Source: Serripes groenlandicus (Eukaryota; Mollusca; Bivalvia; Cardiida; Cardiidae). Taken from it: a stretch of 64,000 nucleotides of DNA. A program made the translations under genes and the position numbers. The stretch covers positions 55,270,782 through 55,334,781 of the forward strand of contig JASEVX010000013.1 of NCBI GenBank assembly GCA_031761405.1, in the 5' to 3' direction. Shown one piece after another: positions 11,701 through 21,800 of this stretch. Each line of letters begins with the position of its first letter. The stretch's first letter is position 1. The notes under the pieces are model-generated. The model made no database searches. It saw only the letters and a list, made by a program, of their open reading frames with translations, and was not told the origin of the DNA.

Positions 11701-12921
11701 ACAACATACGGTTTGAGTATCAAATAAGGACTTTAAAATTTGAAATACTCGCCTTATCTACAGCTCTGACCAAGCCTTATATTCTGGGTACTTTGACCTA
11801 GACAATATTTTTGAGTACCCACAACATAATTTTAAGGACGTCATAATTATGAGGATTTGAGAACATGAAATACAAATCCTATCAAGCTCTGATCTAGACA
11901 TTATTTCGTTATTGTACAGTTTCTAGTTATTTGGTTGTACAAATATGCCAATCCTAGAATATAGGCACCTGGAGTATACTTTTAACACTTTCCCCCATAC
12001 AACAATTCTGCAGCAGACGACTTTGAACATATTTTGTCTAAAAATAGAAAATCTCTATGGAAAACATTGTGTCAAAGTGAGGAATTGCTTGTTTTGAGCA
12101 ATTTCTTCGTTTGTCATTATGTTTTCAAAAAGCTGTCTGCTGCAGAGGCGTCAGAAAGCGTCTATATGAGGGAAAGGGTTAAATACTTATAGTAGGCTTC
12201 ATGCAAAACTATTGAAACTACATGAACTCGATATGTATTTGTTATGAACAAAACAAAAATCAACAATTAAATCCTTAGTAAGGATGTGCGGTCCTTACCA
12301 GACTGTGACTTTTGAGTAACCACAACATAGGATTCAATCTATTTATAAGAGTGATATTTAGGGAAATAAATAGCTGACCTCCGTTCCCCTGACAATTGAC
12401 TAGGATCTTTTTAAACTCTGCGAGAAGGAGTAAATGTGTCTTTCCTTTAAGATATCGATAATCCCATTGCATTCTTAATCATTTCATTAATACAACACAT
12501 CTGCGGCAGACAACAAAACATCTAGGCAAACAGATGGAACATCTCTGAATAGAGTTGAAACATTGTGGCAATAGGAGAAGATACTCATTGTGAACACTCC
12601 TTTGGACCAAAATGTTTTAAATAAATGGTCAACATGTGCCGAGGCGTTTTGGAAAGGGTTAAGCAATTTGACTTTGAGAACTTGAAGAATCCTTGATTGA
12701 GAGAATTTGTTTAAGGAGTTCTTAACATGAAATATCCAGAGCGCTAAAAACCTACGGACTTGATTGTTTTACAACTTGAAATATCAAATTAGTTTAGGGT
12801 ATATTTTTCATTTATTTTAGCCAATTTCGGGAAATCAGAGACCACCGGAACTCGATAGATTACCTTTTTCTATGTCATCTATATTTCCCATCACGGCCTG
12901 TATGTTTGCCAGGTCTGCCAT
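2625..12921 (-). CDS. ATP6V1H: ATP6V1H V-type proton ATPase subunit H, 5' half (5 exons seen)
   Basis: Subunit H is the cytosolic regulatory subunit of the V1 sector that couples V1 to Vo and silences free V1; it is an armadillo/HEAT-like helical protein. Exons found, in transcript order: 12864-12921, 7942-8023, 7091-7196, 4810-4899, then 2625-2729. The first four join in frame to 112 codons and read [40 protein letters not shown], then [20 protein letters not shown]; these align to human [13 protein letters not shown], then AKTFINLMTHICKEQ. The 2625-2729 exon carries [20 protein letters not shown], which aligns further along the same protein. The exon for the intervening roughly 38 residues (human block with FFDYAR and WPYFLPMLNR) was not located. 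The C-terminal half lies off the left edge. The N-terminus differs from the vertebrate one. Confidence 0.94.
3138..3366. mobile_element. TIR element GTCCCCCGC
   Basis: GGTCCCCCGC at the left pairs with GCGGGGGAC at the right; GACGGACTGACTGAC tract before the right end. Confidence 0.6.
3500..3895. repeat. 146-bp tandem repeat with GACAGACGGACG tracts
   Basis: CAGGTTGTGTACTGCAACTG recurs at 3591 and 3737, with a further partial unit. Ends in TATACCCCCC and GGGGGGTATAAT. Confidence 0.75.
4612..4798 (-). mobile_element. SINE, GGTAAGTTACCAG family
   Basis: TTCCTGGATGAGTTACCAG, GATGCTAACC and a minus-strand tRNA box A near 4780. Relatives: 22118-22300, 51430-51645, 58590-58755 (plus), 61940-62035 and 62110-62250 (plus). 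Confidence 0.68.
4810..4899 (-). CDS. ATP6V1H: ATP6V1H exon 4
   Basis: 90 nt, phase 0 at both ends, acceptor TTTGTTTCAG, donor GTAATT. Encodes [20 protein letters not shown] and [15 protein letters not shown] (4612-4798) sits about 10 bp beyond the donor. Confidence 0.96.
4962..5171. mobile_element. TTAA-type MITE
   Basis: Complete copy, TTAA at both ends; the central palindrome is partly decayed. Confidence 0.85.
5579..5805. mobile_element. TTAA-type MITE
   Basis: Complete copy with TTAACTCTTTCCC and GGGAACGGGTTAA ends. Confidence 0.82.
5846..6066. mobile_element. TTAA-type MITE
   Basis: Complete copy, TTAA at both ends, 40 bp from the previous one. Confidence 0.87.
6132..6337. mobile_element. 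TTAA-type MITE, inverted, chained to the next copy
   Basis: Complete copy in the opposite orientation; its right TTAA (6334-6337) is also the left TTAA of the following element. Confidence 0.87.
6334..6528. mobile_element. TTAA-type MITE, chained
   Basis: Shares TTAA with the previous copy; right end decayed to TTAT. Confidence 0.83.
6537..6680. mobile_element. Hairpin MITE, GTTGTGGGTACTC family
   Basis: Core palindrome ACCCTATGTTGTGGGTACTC and its inverse around GTCTCAGTGAGAC. Left end AGAGGTCTAGATAGG matches the family TIR AGAGCTCTAGATAAGG. Confidence 0.75.
6722..6979 (-). mobile_element. tRNA-headed SINE, GGGGTTTAACGCCG family
   Basis: Minus orientation: degenerate tRNA (AGCTCAGT...GGTTCGAATCCC-like) at the right, tail GATTGATTGATTGGGG at the left. 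Confidence 0.8.
7091..7196 (-). CDS. ATP6V1H: ATP6V1H exon 3
   Basis: 106 nt, acceptor AATTTTTCAG, donor GTAAGG. Encodes [20 protein letters not shown] and [11 protein letters not shown], matching GQMISAEDCEFIQRF in human. Confidence 0.95.
7430..7900 (-). mobile_element. Two tRNA-headed SINE copies
   Basis: One GCCAGCTTACCTAACCC copy (about 7430-7690) and one GATCCCTGGGTAAACAAACC copy (7690-7900) ending in a tRNA-like GGGGATCGAACCCGGGACAC. Confidence 0.7.
7942..8023 (-). CDS. ATP6V1H: ATP6V1H exon 2
   Basis: 82 nt, acceptor TTTAACAACAG, donor GTAAGT. Encodes [20 protein letters not shown] and NWQSYLQ, matching the [12 protein letters not shown] block of the family. Confidence 0.95.
8161..8335. 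mobile_element. TTAA-type MITE, truncated
   Basis: Left end TTAACCCCTTCCC present; the right end is lost where SINE sequence begins. Confidence 0.65.
8335..8510 (-). mobile_element. SINE, GGTAAACAAACTAGTACTAG family
   Basis: Diverged copy with GGGGATCAAACCCGAGATGC box B. A third copy is at 30035-30215. Confidence 0.7.
8583..8813. mobile_element. TTAA-type MITE
   Basis: Complete copy close to the family consensus; both TTAA and all three inverted-repeat layers present. Confidence 0.9.
8879..9044 (-). CDS. Possible coding exon inside ATP6V1H intron 1
   Basis: ATG at 9044 in AACACCATGC context, 55 codons plus 1 nt to a donor-like GTGATG. Peptide begins [20 protein letters not shown] and contains [20 protein letters not shown]. 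It lies in non-repeat sequence between two MITEs. The end faintly recalls cytochrome c oxidase subunit 4 before its KGDW motif, but this is a guess; no partner exon was found. Confidence 0.25.
9284..9499. mobile_element. TTAA-type MITE
   Basis: Complete copy; the right half is diverged and T-rich. Confidence 0.84.
9700..9933. mobile_element. TTAA-type MITE
   Basis: Complete copy, both TTAA present; centre GCACGTTTTGTGC. Confidence 0.9.
10017..10455. mobile_element. Nested TTAA-type MITEs
   Basis: An older copy (starting TTAA 10017) is split about 28 bp in by a younger inverted copy (10045-10268), after which the old copy resumes and decays near 10455. Confidence 0.75.
10456..11300. other. 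ATP6V1H intron 1 sequence, nothing recognised
   Basis: AT-rich unique sequence. A lone MITE right-end-like GGGAAAGGGTTAA near 11090-11121 is the only landmark. Confidence 0.5.
11318..11576 (-). mobile_element. tRNA-headed SINE, GGAGTTTAACGCCG family
   Basis: Right part on the minus strand is a clear tRNA head (GGGTAACTCAATTGGTAGCG, GGGTTCGATACCCGG). Nearly identical to the plus copy at 42757-43020; tail (TTTG)n. Confidence 0.85.
11580..11910. mobile_element. Two hairpin MITEs, GTTGTGGGTACTC family
   Basis: A near-perfect 74-bp palindrome at about 11640-11715 in a full element, then a second diverged copy from 11762. Fragments of the same family lie at 12290-12345 and 33285-33345. Confidence 0.75.
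11982..12182. mobile_element. TTAA-type MITE
   Basis: Complete ends; a short internal deletion next to the left inner repeat. Confidence 0.88.
12487..12662. mobile_element. TTAA-type MITE, degenerate
   Basis: Both TTAA present and a right GGAAAGGG end; left end decayed. Confidence 0.6.
12864..12921 (-). CDS. ATP6V1H: ATP6V1H exon 1 (start codon)
   Basis: ATG at 12921 in AAAACCATGG context, 19 codons ([19 protein letters not shown]) plus one G, donor GTAATC. The leftover G joins GA of exon 2 to give Gly. The N-terminus of this subunit varies between phyla, so this exon is tied to the gene by phase and position, not by similarity. Confidence 0.75.
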
Positions 12922-12984
12922 GGTTTTTTTCACCGTTAAAACGCCAGAAAATGTATAATTAATGTAAAATAATAGAGCATTCAA

Positions 12985-13025
12985 TTAGACCGGAAGTTTG
13001 CGAACTGTCATGTGAACAGGAAGTA
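12985..13025 (-). promoter_or_regulatory. Candidate ATP6V1H promoter with two ETS-type sites
   Basis: ACCGGAAGT (12989-12997) and ACAGGAAGT (13015-13023) lie 70-100 bp upstream of the ATP6V1H start codon. ETS/GABP cores of this kind are common in TATA-less housekeeping promoters. Two strings in the right place are suggestive only. Confidence 0.35.
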
Positions 13026-13404
13026 GAAGCATTCCGAACAATACTCGGTCTTATCCGTAATCTACGGAAAAGTCCGAATGATGCTCAGGATTGAAATCAA
13101 AGCGTTGAAAGTACTTAAAATTGATATAGGGGCATATGTAAGGTGAAAAAATAAGGCATAATTTATACAGACAAACATTATTGAAACAATGTATGATCGA
13201 CTTTAAACAAACCAAACCAAAAATGTTTGAAACAACATAGATTGCCCTCCTATAACCAATACCTAATTTATTAAAGTTTGACCCTTTTCTTGTGTAAGCA
13301 AAATAAATCACGAAGGACAAAATATTGACTTTCCAGTTCAGTGAACACTTAAGATCCACGTTATATATTGGAATCATGCTGATAAATAGCAGACAATCGA
13401 AAGC

Positions 13405-14115
13405 ATGCTATAGGTATGGTTCACGTGCACTGCACATCTGTAGGTCATAAGTTTGCTTAACACCAAGTCTGAAATTGATAAATTGAAACTTGATTGAGAC
13501 AATTGCCGAAGAAAATAATATGAAAAAAAGAGTTTACGCCTTAAAAAAAGCAGAATCGGATTAGTGTTCGAAATATTGTAACGGTCTCCTCATTCCAATG
13601 TATATGTGTGACCACTTTAAAATGAATCTGCAAAATAGAAACAACATTTTGACCCATTAATGCAAACCGTAACGGACAGACGGGCGGATGGATGAACACA
13701 AATTCGCACAAACAGTCAATCGCTCCGGACAAAGTACAGAACTTGGGAAATTTCACGGAATTTGTTGCATGCGAAAGTCATATAATAAGTGAGAACGTCG
13801 AAGGTCAAAGAAATACACACTCCAAAAACAGCATGCTTAAGTTATGTTAACTGCACACATGTAGGTCATTTTAAGTTACCTAAAAACCAAGTTTAAAATG
13901 AATTCAATTGAAATTAGTTCAGACAATGGCTGATTTAATAAGGAAAAATGGAGACGACTAAAATAAGAAGACCAGAGTTATGTACCTAGTATTTTGCCGT
14001 TCTCCTGATCACACGGTATAACTGTGATCACTCTGCCAAACAGAAACAACGTTTTTACCAATAAATGCACACCGTGACGGACGGACGGACGGACGCACAT
14101 TCAGACAGACAGCCG
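13405..14115. repeat. Two diverged copies of a GCATGC... GACGGACGG repeat
   Basis: About 13405-13705 and 13830-14115. Both run from GCATGCT through TGTAGGTCAT and AGAAACAAC to a GACGGACGG-like tract. Confidence 0.6.
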
Positions 14116-14501
14116 ACCGAAAGCCAAACAATGCCTCCAAGCTTTACAAACAGACAACACTTCAAGTATTGATAACAGAAGACTGGATTCGATGCGTCAA
14201 AACACGTCTGTGTTTAGGAAAAGGTAAACATGTTATGTTTTTTGTTATGTATTTGTTATCACATATAAGCCGCATATAGCGATTTGCAATTTAATTGAAA
14301 ATTCAAAATGTGTCTAAAAGGGGAAAAGGTTAAACTAATATGTGTAGGCAATCTTTTTTGTTAAATAAATTGTAGAAAAAAAACTTGACTCATGTTTCAA
14401 AGCATTGTTTGAAAAGGAGGAATTGCTCATTGTCAGCAATTGCTCCGTTTCCAAAAATATTTTCAATATTCGTATGTAATTAGTAGCTATAACGGAAACG
14501 G

Positions 14502-14730
14502 TTAAACCCTTTCCCGCTTACAGTCGCTTGTTGACGCATGTGCAGCAGACGGCATTTGAATACATCGCGACAAGAGGAAAAATTGCTTATCGTGACCCAT
14601 TTTCTCTTTTTCCACAAAGGTTTCAACTATTTTCAAGAATTACTATCCATATTTTTCCCTAGATGTAAGGCAAAATTGATCGTTATCATTCATCTGTTAT
14701 TCAACATGTGTCAAAACGGGGAAAGAGTAA
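14502..14730. mobile_element. TTAA-type MITE, divergent subfamily
   Basis: CCCTTTCCCGCTTACAG left end and CGGGGAAAGAG right end. A partial relative with the same left end starts at 14866. Confidence 0.65.
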
Positions 14731-15879
14731 AACAATGTCTGTAGTAAAATGTTTTAATATATTAATAATTAATGCGAAATTGGTTTGAAAGCATTGTGCG
14801 AAAAGGAGGAATTGCTCATTGTCAGCAATAGCTCCATTTTCCAAAATATTTTCAATATTCTATTCAACCCTTTCCCGCTTACAGACGCCTTTTGCTGAAT
14901 TTGCAGCAGAAGACGTTCGAAAACATCGTGACAAAAGAAGAAATTGCTTAACGTAGGCACTGAGTACATTTATATTAATAGTCGATACGTTGTTTGCGAT
15001 TCCAATAAATATATAATTACCATATTTAGATGTTTTAAAAACGGTGTTTATTATGTGTTTATTTTTGACTAGAGCTTCGTCTTAGACTAGTGTGCTCGGG
15101 GTCTTCCATGTTCGCCGTTACATATGTTCTCCCAAATGCTGTTTATGTGGGAAGGTATTCGGTTTGCAAGGTTGGAATGTGGGGCGGAGTATTGGTGAGA
15201 AAGAAAAAGCCAGGAATCCCGTGGGGTTAATTTGAAATGACCGCCGGGATATAAATGAAATATTGTTGATAACGGCCTTACAACTCGATCTCGGACAAAT
15301 TGTGTTCGCTTTGATCTGTTAACATGGGTGCGCATGGAGATATATATCCGTACTTGTTGTACATTCCCGTTTATTTATTTTTTTCGGCAGTAGGCTAAAT
15401 GTCTTTGAATAAAGGCAACGAGTGGGCTGGGAAGAATGTATTGAATACTTGTGGTAGAGAGTCAGAAAACACACGTGGCTTGCTGAAGTGGCTTCCATGA
15501 TATAACTAAAATACTGTTGAAAACGGCTTTAACTCTTTTAGCGCCAAAGGCAATGATTGAGGTTTTTTGCAAACAATACAGATTCAGGTGAGTCAGCTCG
15601 TAACGAACTGACTCATCTGAAATCAGCATTGTTTGCCTTGTAGTTATCCAAATATTCTAAAACTCTTATAACATATGAAATACAGTCGCCCGACTTTTAT
15701 TACATGTAAGAGTCTACTTTAAACAATTCGGCGCTGAAAGTGTTAAAGCCCAGCATCTTCTGCAGTGTGACCCAAACGTTGATAAATATTCACATTCTCG
15801 GTTTGGTCAGGATTTTGTTTAAATGGAGTTTTAAGTCACTTAAAACATTATTTCGGGTGTATCACGGCGCTTTGGCGGG

Positions 15880-16175
15880 GTAGCCCAGTGGTTAACACAC
15901 CGGACTGTCAATCTAGAGGTCTGGGGTTCAAATCCCAGCCCGGGTTCTTGAAATTTAAGAGGTACTTTTAAGCGTCTCCCACTTAACTAGAGGTCAAGTA
16001 CTGATCCTTTCCAGGAAAAAATAACCTCGTGTATATCGGTGCTGTACACCGGGCACGTAAAAGAACCAATGCGTCTTTTCGGAAAGAGCTAGGGTAATGC
16101 ACCCGGACTCCCTTGTATCTAACTTTGTCTGCTCGCCAAATAGTTAATTCTGCACGACGAGGGTAAATAAAAACA
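15880..16175 (+). mobile_element. tRNA-headed SINE, AAGAACCAATGCG family
   Basis: Head GGGGTAGCCCAGTGGTTAAC and GGGGTTCAAATCCCAG; body includes GGCACGTAAAAGAACCAATG and ends in AAACAAACAA. Confidence 0.82.
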
Positions 16176-16329
16176 AACAATCACGACGCTTCCTTGATTA
16201 CCCGGTGTTGTCTATCCTGACTCCGATACATCAGTAGTAACCCCGAGCTCCTAGTCCAAAATACTCTTCCAGTAGGTCGCTCACTTAGAAGTAGGCCGGG
16301 AAATATCACGCGGAGAGCTTTCCATATAT

Positions 16330-16600
16330 GAGCCGTCCTGTGAGAACACCAACATTATGGACTCTGCGTAATGTATCGACCATGATCAACCTGGGCAATC
16401 CGCTCAGGCTTATCCGAGCCGACTTATTCCGCCTCAGAGGGATAGAGGTATAGACTAATGATTCCTGAAACAGAAAACGATCCACAGGAGGTGAAAAGTG
16501 TCTGTCCGGGTTAGCCTGCGCGGTATGATTTAGCTGATTCGGGTCGATACTTTACGCAGAGTCCACAATGTTGGTTTTCTCGCGGGTCGACTGGTATACT
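16330..16600. repeat. Dispersed repeat GACTCTGCGTAATGTATCG
   Basis: Starts GAGCCGTCCTGTGAGA, includes GTGTCTGTCCGGGTTAGCCT and ends near TTTACGCAGAGTCCACAATG; the two ends are inverted repeats. A second copy is at 21493-21745. Confidence 0.7.
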
Positions 16601-17024
16601 GTATTTAGGTAGGTATTTTCTTTCTTTTCTTTTGTTTGGGGTGGGGGAGGGGTGTCAAAAATTATTCAAAAATGCTTTCAGTTATCCACATTTTATATAG
16701 TATTGATGCTTAACCTAGATTTATTTTTTAATTTAGAAAACATATATATAATATATACGAAACCGGTTGGCACGTTTAGTACAAAAGCAGTTTCTATTTT
16801 ACTATATTTTTTTCTTATTCCCATATGTTTCTGAATGTCGTTTTATTATATAATACATGTAGTGTGTAAAGTAATTGATCATAATTATATATAACGTTCG
16901 CTCACCTGATTTCATAAAACTTTTTTTTAAAGTTTTTACTTTAAAACAAATAAAGAAAAAAGAACCCCACATCCCAGTGTCTATATTTTTCAACGGATCG
17001 GAATAATTTTAACACTCTTGGAAT

Positions 17025-17550
17025 ATTGATTGAATGATTGATTGATTGATTGAGTGGGGCTTAACCCTTTCCCTCCTACAAAAAATCTTCAGCAGACGTC
17101 TTTGAACATATTTTGTAAAAAAAAAGACAATCTCTATAAGTGAATGGATAACCTATGACTAAAAGTTGAAAACATTGTGGCAAAAGGAAAAATTGCTCAT
17201 TTTGAGCAATTTCTTCTTTTGTCACTATGTTTTCAAAAAGCCGTCTGCTGCAGAGGCGTCAGAAAGCGTCTATATGAAGGAGAGGGTTAACGCCGTTTTC
17301 AACAATCTTTCAGTCATATCACGGCAGCCAGTTCACCTACTCATGTATTTCCTAGCTTTCTCACGCCAGTAATCCACAAAACATACCGTTTCCAAGCAAT
17401 TAGCTGCCTTTCCATATATAATGTTAGCCTATTGGTGAAAGACGAATGACGCTTGTCACAGTGACTGTTGTCAAACGTCGAAAAAAATGTTGGCCGAGCA
17501 TGGATTCGAACTCACAACCCCTGGATTGTCTGTGAGCTACCGGTGCTCAT
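17025..17550 (-). mobile_element. SINE split by a MITE
   Basis: GATTGATTGATTGAGTGGGG (17025-17060) and the body 17291-17550 are one SINE, separated by the element at 17061-17290. Confidence 0.8.
17061..17290. mobile_element. TTAA-type MITE, reference copy nested in a SINE
   Basis: Best evidence for the target site. The SINE consensus GGGTTTAACGCCG is split here, with TTAA on both sides of the insert. The family has outer ends CCCTTTCCC/GGGAAAGGG, subterminal CTGCAGCAGACGAC and its inverse, and a central inverted pair around GAGCAATTTC. TTAA targets plus CCC ends suggest mobilisation by a piggyBac-like transposase; none is encoded here. Confidence 0.88.
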
Positions 17551-17559
17551 TGGAAGAGG

Positions 17560-18260
17560 GTCATCCAATGATCATATTCGTCGTAAAAAAAAAAAAAAAA
17601 AAATCAAATCGTGTCAGTCCTTTTGGTCAAGAAGATAATTACATTTTCACTTCAAACACATGTGATTAAAAAACTAATCACCATGGCGTCATTTTTTTTT
17701 TCAACAGATCGGAATAGTTTGAACAATTTTGGTAGAGAGTCAAACAAAGAACCTTTATGCGAAAATATTTTCAAAGCGGGACTTTATATTCTTTAGGACA
17801 AGAGGATTATTAAAGTGTTTACTGTTTACATTCATGTAAAAAAAAAAATGTCACCTGGCTGCCATGATGGTCAACGGATCGGAGTAATCTGAATAATCTT
17901 GGTAGATAGTTATCAAAGGAAAACAATATGACAAGTTATTTTCAAATCGGCCTAGTATTTTTGGACATTAAGTGTTGCCTTCAGTTGCCATAGCAACCAG
18001 AATTTTCCATGGAATTAAATTCTTTGAGATATTTTGAAAGAAGGTCACCAAGGAACATCTAAGTGAAGTTAATTTGAAATTGGTCATTTGGTTTAGGAGG
18101 AGAAGTTATTTGTAGGAAATAAAATGTGATTGGACGGACGGACAGACGACGACGTCGGACAGTCTGTAAGCACAATAAGTAAGCTCATCCCGCATTTCGT
18201 GCTCAGCTGAGTTGAAAAGAAAAAAATACACAACCAAGAAATCCCTTCATCAATTCATCA
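17560..18260. repeat. Diverged repeats with CAACGGATCGGA motifs
   Basis: CAAC(A/G)GATCGGA(A/G)TA recurs at about 16990, 17702 and 17872; ends in a GGACGGACGGACAGACGACG tract near 18135. Confidence 0.5.
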
Positions 18261-18264
18261 ACCT

Positions 18265-18365
18265 ATAAATCAATCGATCGATAGATCGATCGTTAAATTA
18301 ATCAATCGACCGATGTATATGTCCGCTGTAAGTGAGTGCGTTGTGATGTGATTCAATAGAACATA

Positions 18366-18438
<73 letters not shown>

Positions 18439-18535
18439 ATCGATAGATCGATCGTTAAATTAATCAATCGACCGATTTATATGTCTGCTGTTAGCGAGGG
18501 AGTTGTAATGTGATTTAATCGAACATAAACTTGTC
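18265..18535. repeat. CAAT microsatellite with flanking duplication
   Basis: A roughly 75-bp (AATC)n run (18364-18438) is flanked by two copies of CGATCGATAGATCGATCG plus about 55 bp matching the tail of membrane-gene exon 4. Confidence 0.85.
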
Positions 18536-18809
18536 CAGTTTTCGATACTGAAGTGAGTCCTATTTTCACAAACTTTCTGAAAATAATATCTGACATGTAT
18601 AAAACTATCGTCAATAACACACATCCTGTCACTAGGTTTGTCATCGATAGACAGATAAGAAAGTTTTTGTGTGGACCACATCTGTGAAGAGGGTGGGGTA
18701 TGTTTGTCGAGTTGAGCGTACATTCCACGATACCCAGAATTCCCGAGAGTCCGATGTAGGTTAAAACGGTGAGTATCGAACACAGTGTTGTTACAACCAG
18801 AAACTTTAT
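18477..18809 (-). CDS. Membrane protein gene, exon 4 (possibly terminal)
   Basis: Acceptor ATTTCGTTTCAG; open for 110 codons to a stop. Two hydrophobic helices flank a loop with NSTNIPHPLHRCGPHK. The last roughly 18 codons (QVYVRLNHITTPSLTADI) are duplicated at 18313-18367, which raises doubt whether the exon truly extends that far. Confidence 0.55.
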   Translation of the reverse strand: MKFLVVTTLCSILTVLTYIGLSGILGIVECTLNSTNIPHPLHRCGPHKNFLICLSMTNLVTGCVLLTIVLYMSDIIFRKFVKIGLTSVSKTGQVYVRLNHITTPSLTADI

Positions 18810-21800
18810 CTGAAACGAAATATAAAAGTACATGTATATAAAAGATTCTCTCTCTCTCTCTCTACCGAGGCGATAAACACCAGTCTTGAACAGCAACTAT
18901 TCTACCAAGGCGATAAACACCAGTCTTGGACAACAAGTACTCTACCGAGGCGATAAACATCAGTCTTGAACAACAAGTACTCTACCAAGGCGATACACAC
19001 CAGTCTTGTACAACAAGTACTCTATCGAGGCGATAAACACCAGTCGTGAACAACAAGTACTCTACCGAGGCGATAAACACAAGTCTTGAACAACAAGTAC
19101 TCTACCGAGGCGATAAACACCAGTCGTGAACAACAAGTACTCTACCGAGGCGATAAACACCAGTCATGAACAACAAGTACTCTATCGAGGCGATAAGCAC
19201 CAGTCGTGAACAACAAGTACTCTACCGAGGCGATAAACACAAGTCTTGAACAACAAGTACTCTACCGAGGCGATAAACACCAGTCGTGAACAACAAGTAC
19301 TCTACCGAGGCGATAAACACCAGTCATGAACAACAAGTACTCTATCGAGGCGATAAGCACCAGTCGTGAACAACAATATTTTACCGAGCCGATTAACACC
19401 AGTCGTGAAAAACAAGTATTTTACCGAGGCGATAAACACCAGTCGTGAACAACAAGTACTCTACCGAGGCGATAAACACCAGTCGTGAACAACAAGTACT
19501 ATACCGAGGCGATAAACACCAGTCGTGAACAACAAGTACTATACCGAGGCGATAAACACCAGTCGTGAACAACAAGTACTCTACCGAGGCGATAAACACC
19601 AGTCGTGAACAACAAGTACTCTACCGAGGCGATAAACACCAGTCGTGAACAACAAGTACTCTACCGAGGCGATAAACACCAGTCGTGAACAACAAGTACT
19701 ATACCGAGGCGATAAACACCAGTCGTGAACAACAAGTACTATACCGAGGCGATAAACACCAGTCGTGAACAACAAGTACTCTTCCGAGGCGATAAACACC
19801 AGTCGTGAACAACAAGTACTCTACCGAGGCGATAAACACCAGTCGTGAACAACAAGTACTCTACCGAGGCGATAAACACCAGTCGTGAACAACAAGTACT
19901 ATACCGAGGCGATAAACACCAGTCGTGAACAACAAGTACTATACCGAGGCGATAAACACCAGTCTTGAACAACAAGTACTCTACCGAGGCGATCTGACGG
20001 ACGGACGCTCTAACCAGTACACTGTGGATGCGGTAAACACTCTAATCATTAAACAGGATATGTACGATGCTGATTTTTGTTCAATTTGTGTTTGAAGCGG
20101 ATCCGAATTTAATAATAACACATCTGCTTTCAATGCTCCTCGACCTTCAGACCCTATCTAACAAACAACAAACAAACAACAAACAACTTGTCATTGTCAA
20201 GTATGGTATCATTAGAATCCATCAACAATTGTCCTGAGCAGCAATCAGTGAAATCAACAAAACTCGTTAACATTCGGGAGGTAATTATTCCTGAGGTTTT
20301 CCGAAAACAGCCGAGTAAATTACGATTGCAAAAGATAAAAGGTTAACTTACAAGGCACCGGAAGAGGCAAGTTTTAGGACTTCCTGTGGCAATCCCCCAA
20401 CCTTCGGACACCAGCAGTATGACCATCAGGGATTGAAGTAAAAACTTAAAGTAGACAAACATAATGAACTGATCACCTCTTGCATTCGAACGTATCTCCT
20501 TGATTTGTATATAGTCAACGCCTCAAATAAAAGAGATAAAATTGTCTGCCATAATCCTTTCTTTCATACATACGCACAATCTTTGAATATGTCGTGAAAA
20601 AAAGGAGAAATTTTCATAATGCGCAATTTCTCATTTTGTCGTCAATGTTTTCAACTCATTTCAATATTATTCTTTCATATGTATACAGAGATTTTCATAT
20701 TTTGTCTATAAGTCGTCTGCTGAATATTCATTGTATACTTGGATAAGGGTTAAATAAAAGACGTTATTCGTTTGTAGTTGACGCCTTAAATAAAAGAGGA
20801 TATGTGTCTGTAGTTGACACATAAGCTTGTTTAGCTTCTATATGCCCATTTGGTATTGTACACTATATCATGTACAATCCTCTGACAGGTGCATATAAAT
20901 TCAAGAGACAGAGTTAGATACAAGGGAATACCCTTGCTCTTTCCGAAAACACAACTTGGTTCTTTAACGTGCTCAGTATATACGGGGACAACTAATAAGT
21001 ATAAGTATTAGTTGTCCGAGGTATATAGTACCGATACACGCGAGGCACGTTTCCTGTAAAGGACCAGTATTCTGACCTTGACCTCTAGTTAAGTGGGAGG
21101 CACTTAACCACCCCCCCCCCCCCCCCCCCCTCAGAATAATCCAGAACCCGTACCAATATGTGAACCCTAGACCTCTCGATTGACAGTCCATCGAGCAATT
21201 CAAGTTTTTGTATCTGGATATCCTCCCTGTGGCCGTAATAAAGGAGACCCTTGGAGTAAGGTGGACATTTATTACATGATACAACTGGGTTTTCTAGCAC
21301 AATGTAGATAAATAAGTTCCATTGTCTGTTTGGCGTTCTAAAACTGATCCAAAGCAAGGACGGACGAAAGGAGAATGTGCGATTCCAGGGCAGATCAGCC
21401 CCGGCTTTTTTTTTAAAAGACGTTTTATTTTTGTACTGTACACGTGTACATGTCTCAATCTCAGACATCGAAGTGATTTACAGTATGACGTATGAGCCGT
21501 TCCATGAGAAAACCAACATTATGGACTCTGCGTAATGTATCGACCCAGATAGGCCTGCGCAGGCTAATCAGGGCCGACACATTCCGTCTCAGGGTGATAG
21601 AGGTATAGCGTAATGATTCGTGAAACAGAAATTCTGCAGGAGAAGTAAAGTGTCTGTCCGGGTTAGCCTGCGCTGGATGCCTAGGCTGATCCGGGTCTAT
21701 ACTTTACGCAGAGTCTACAATGTTGTTTTGTTCGTGGTTTCAACCTGTGTATTTTAGCATTAATTTTACCAAGGGGTTCAATTTTCTAAAGTTGGGCCAT

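Noticed and set aside
12275..12472. Minus-strand candidate exon with [13 protein letters not shown]
   Set aside because: It has a decent acceptor, but ATP6V1H exons 1 and 2 already join in phase without it and the peptide has no family match.
13051..13377. 108-codon minus frame upstream of ATP6V1H
   Set aside because: No splice context, no recognisable family, composition like AT-rich non-coding DNA.
18866..19993. Regular 40-bp array resembling a CRISPR
   Set aside because: There are no unique spacers; every unit is the same throughout, and the context is an animal intron. It is a minisatellite.
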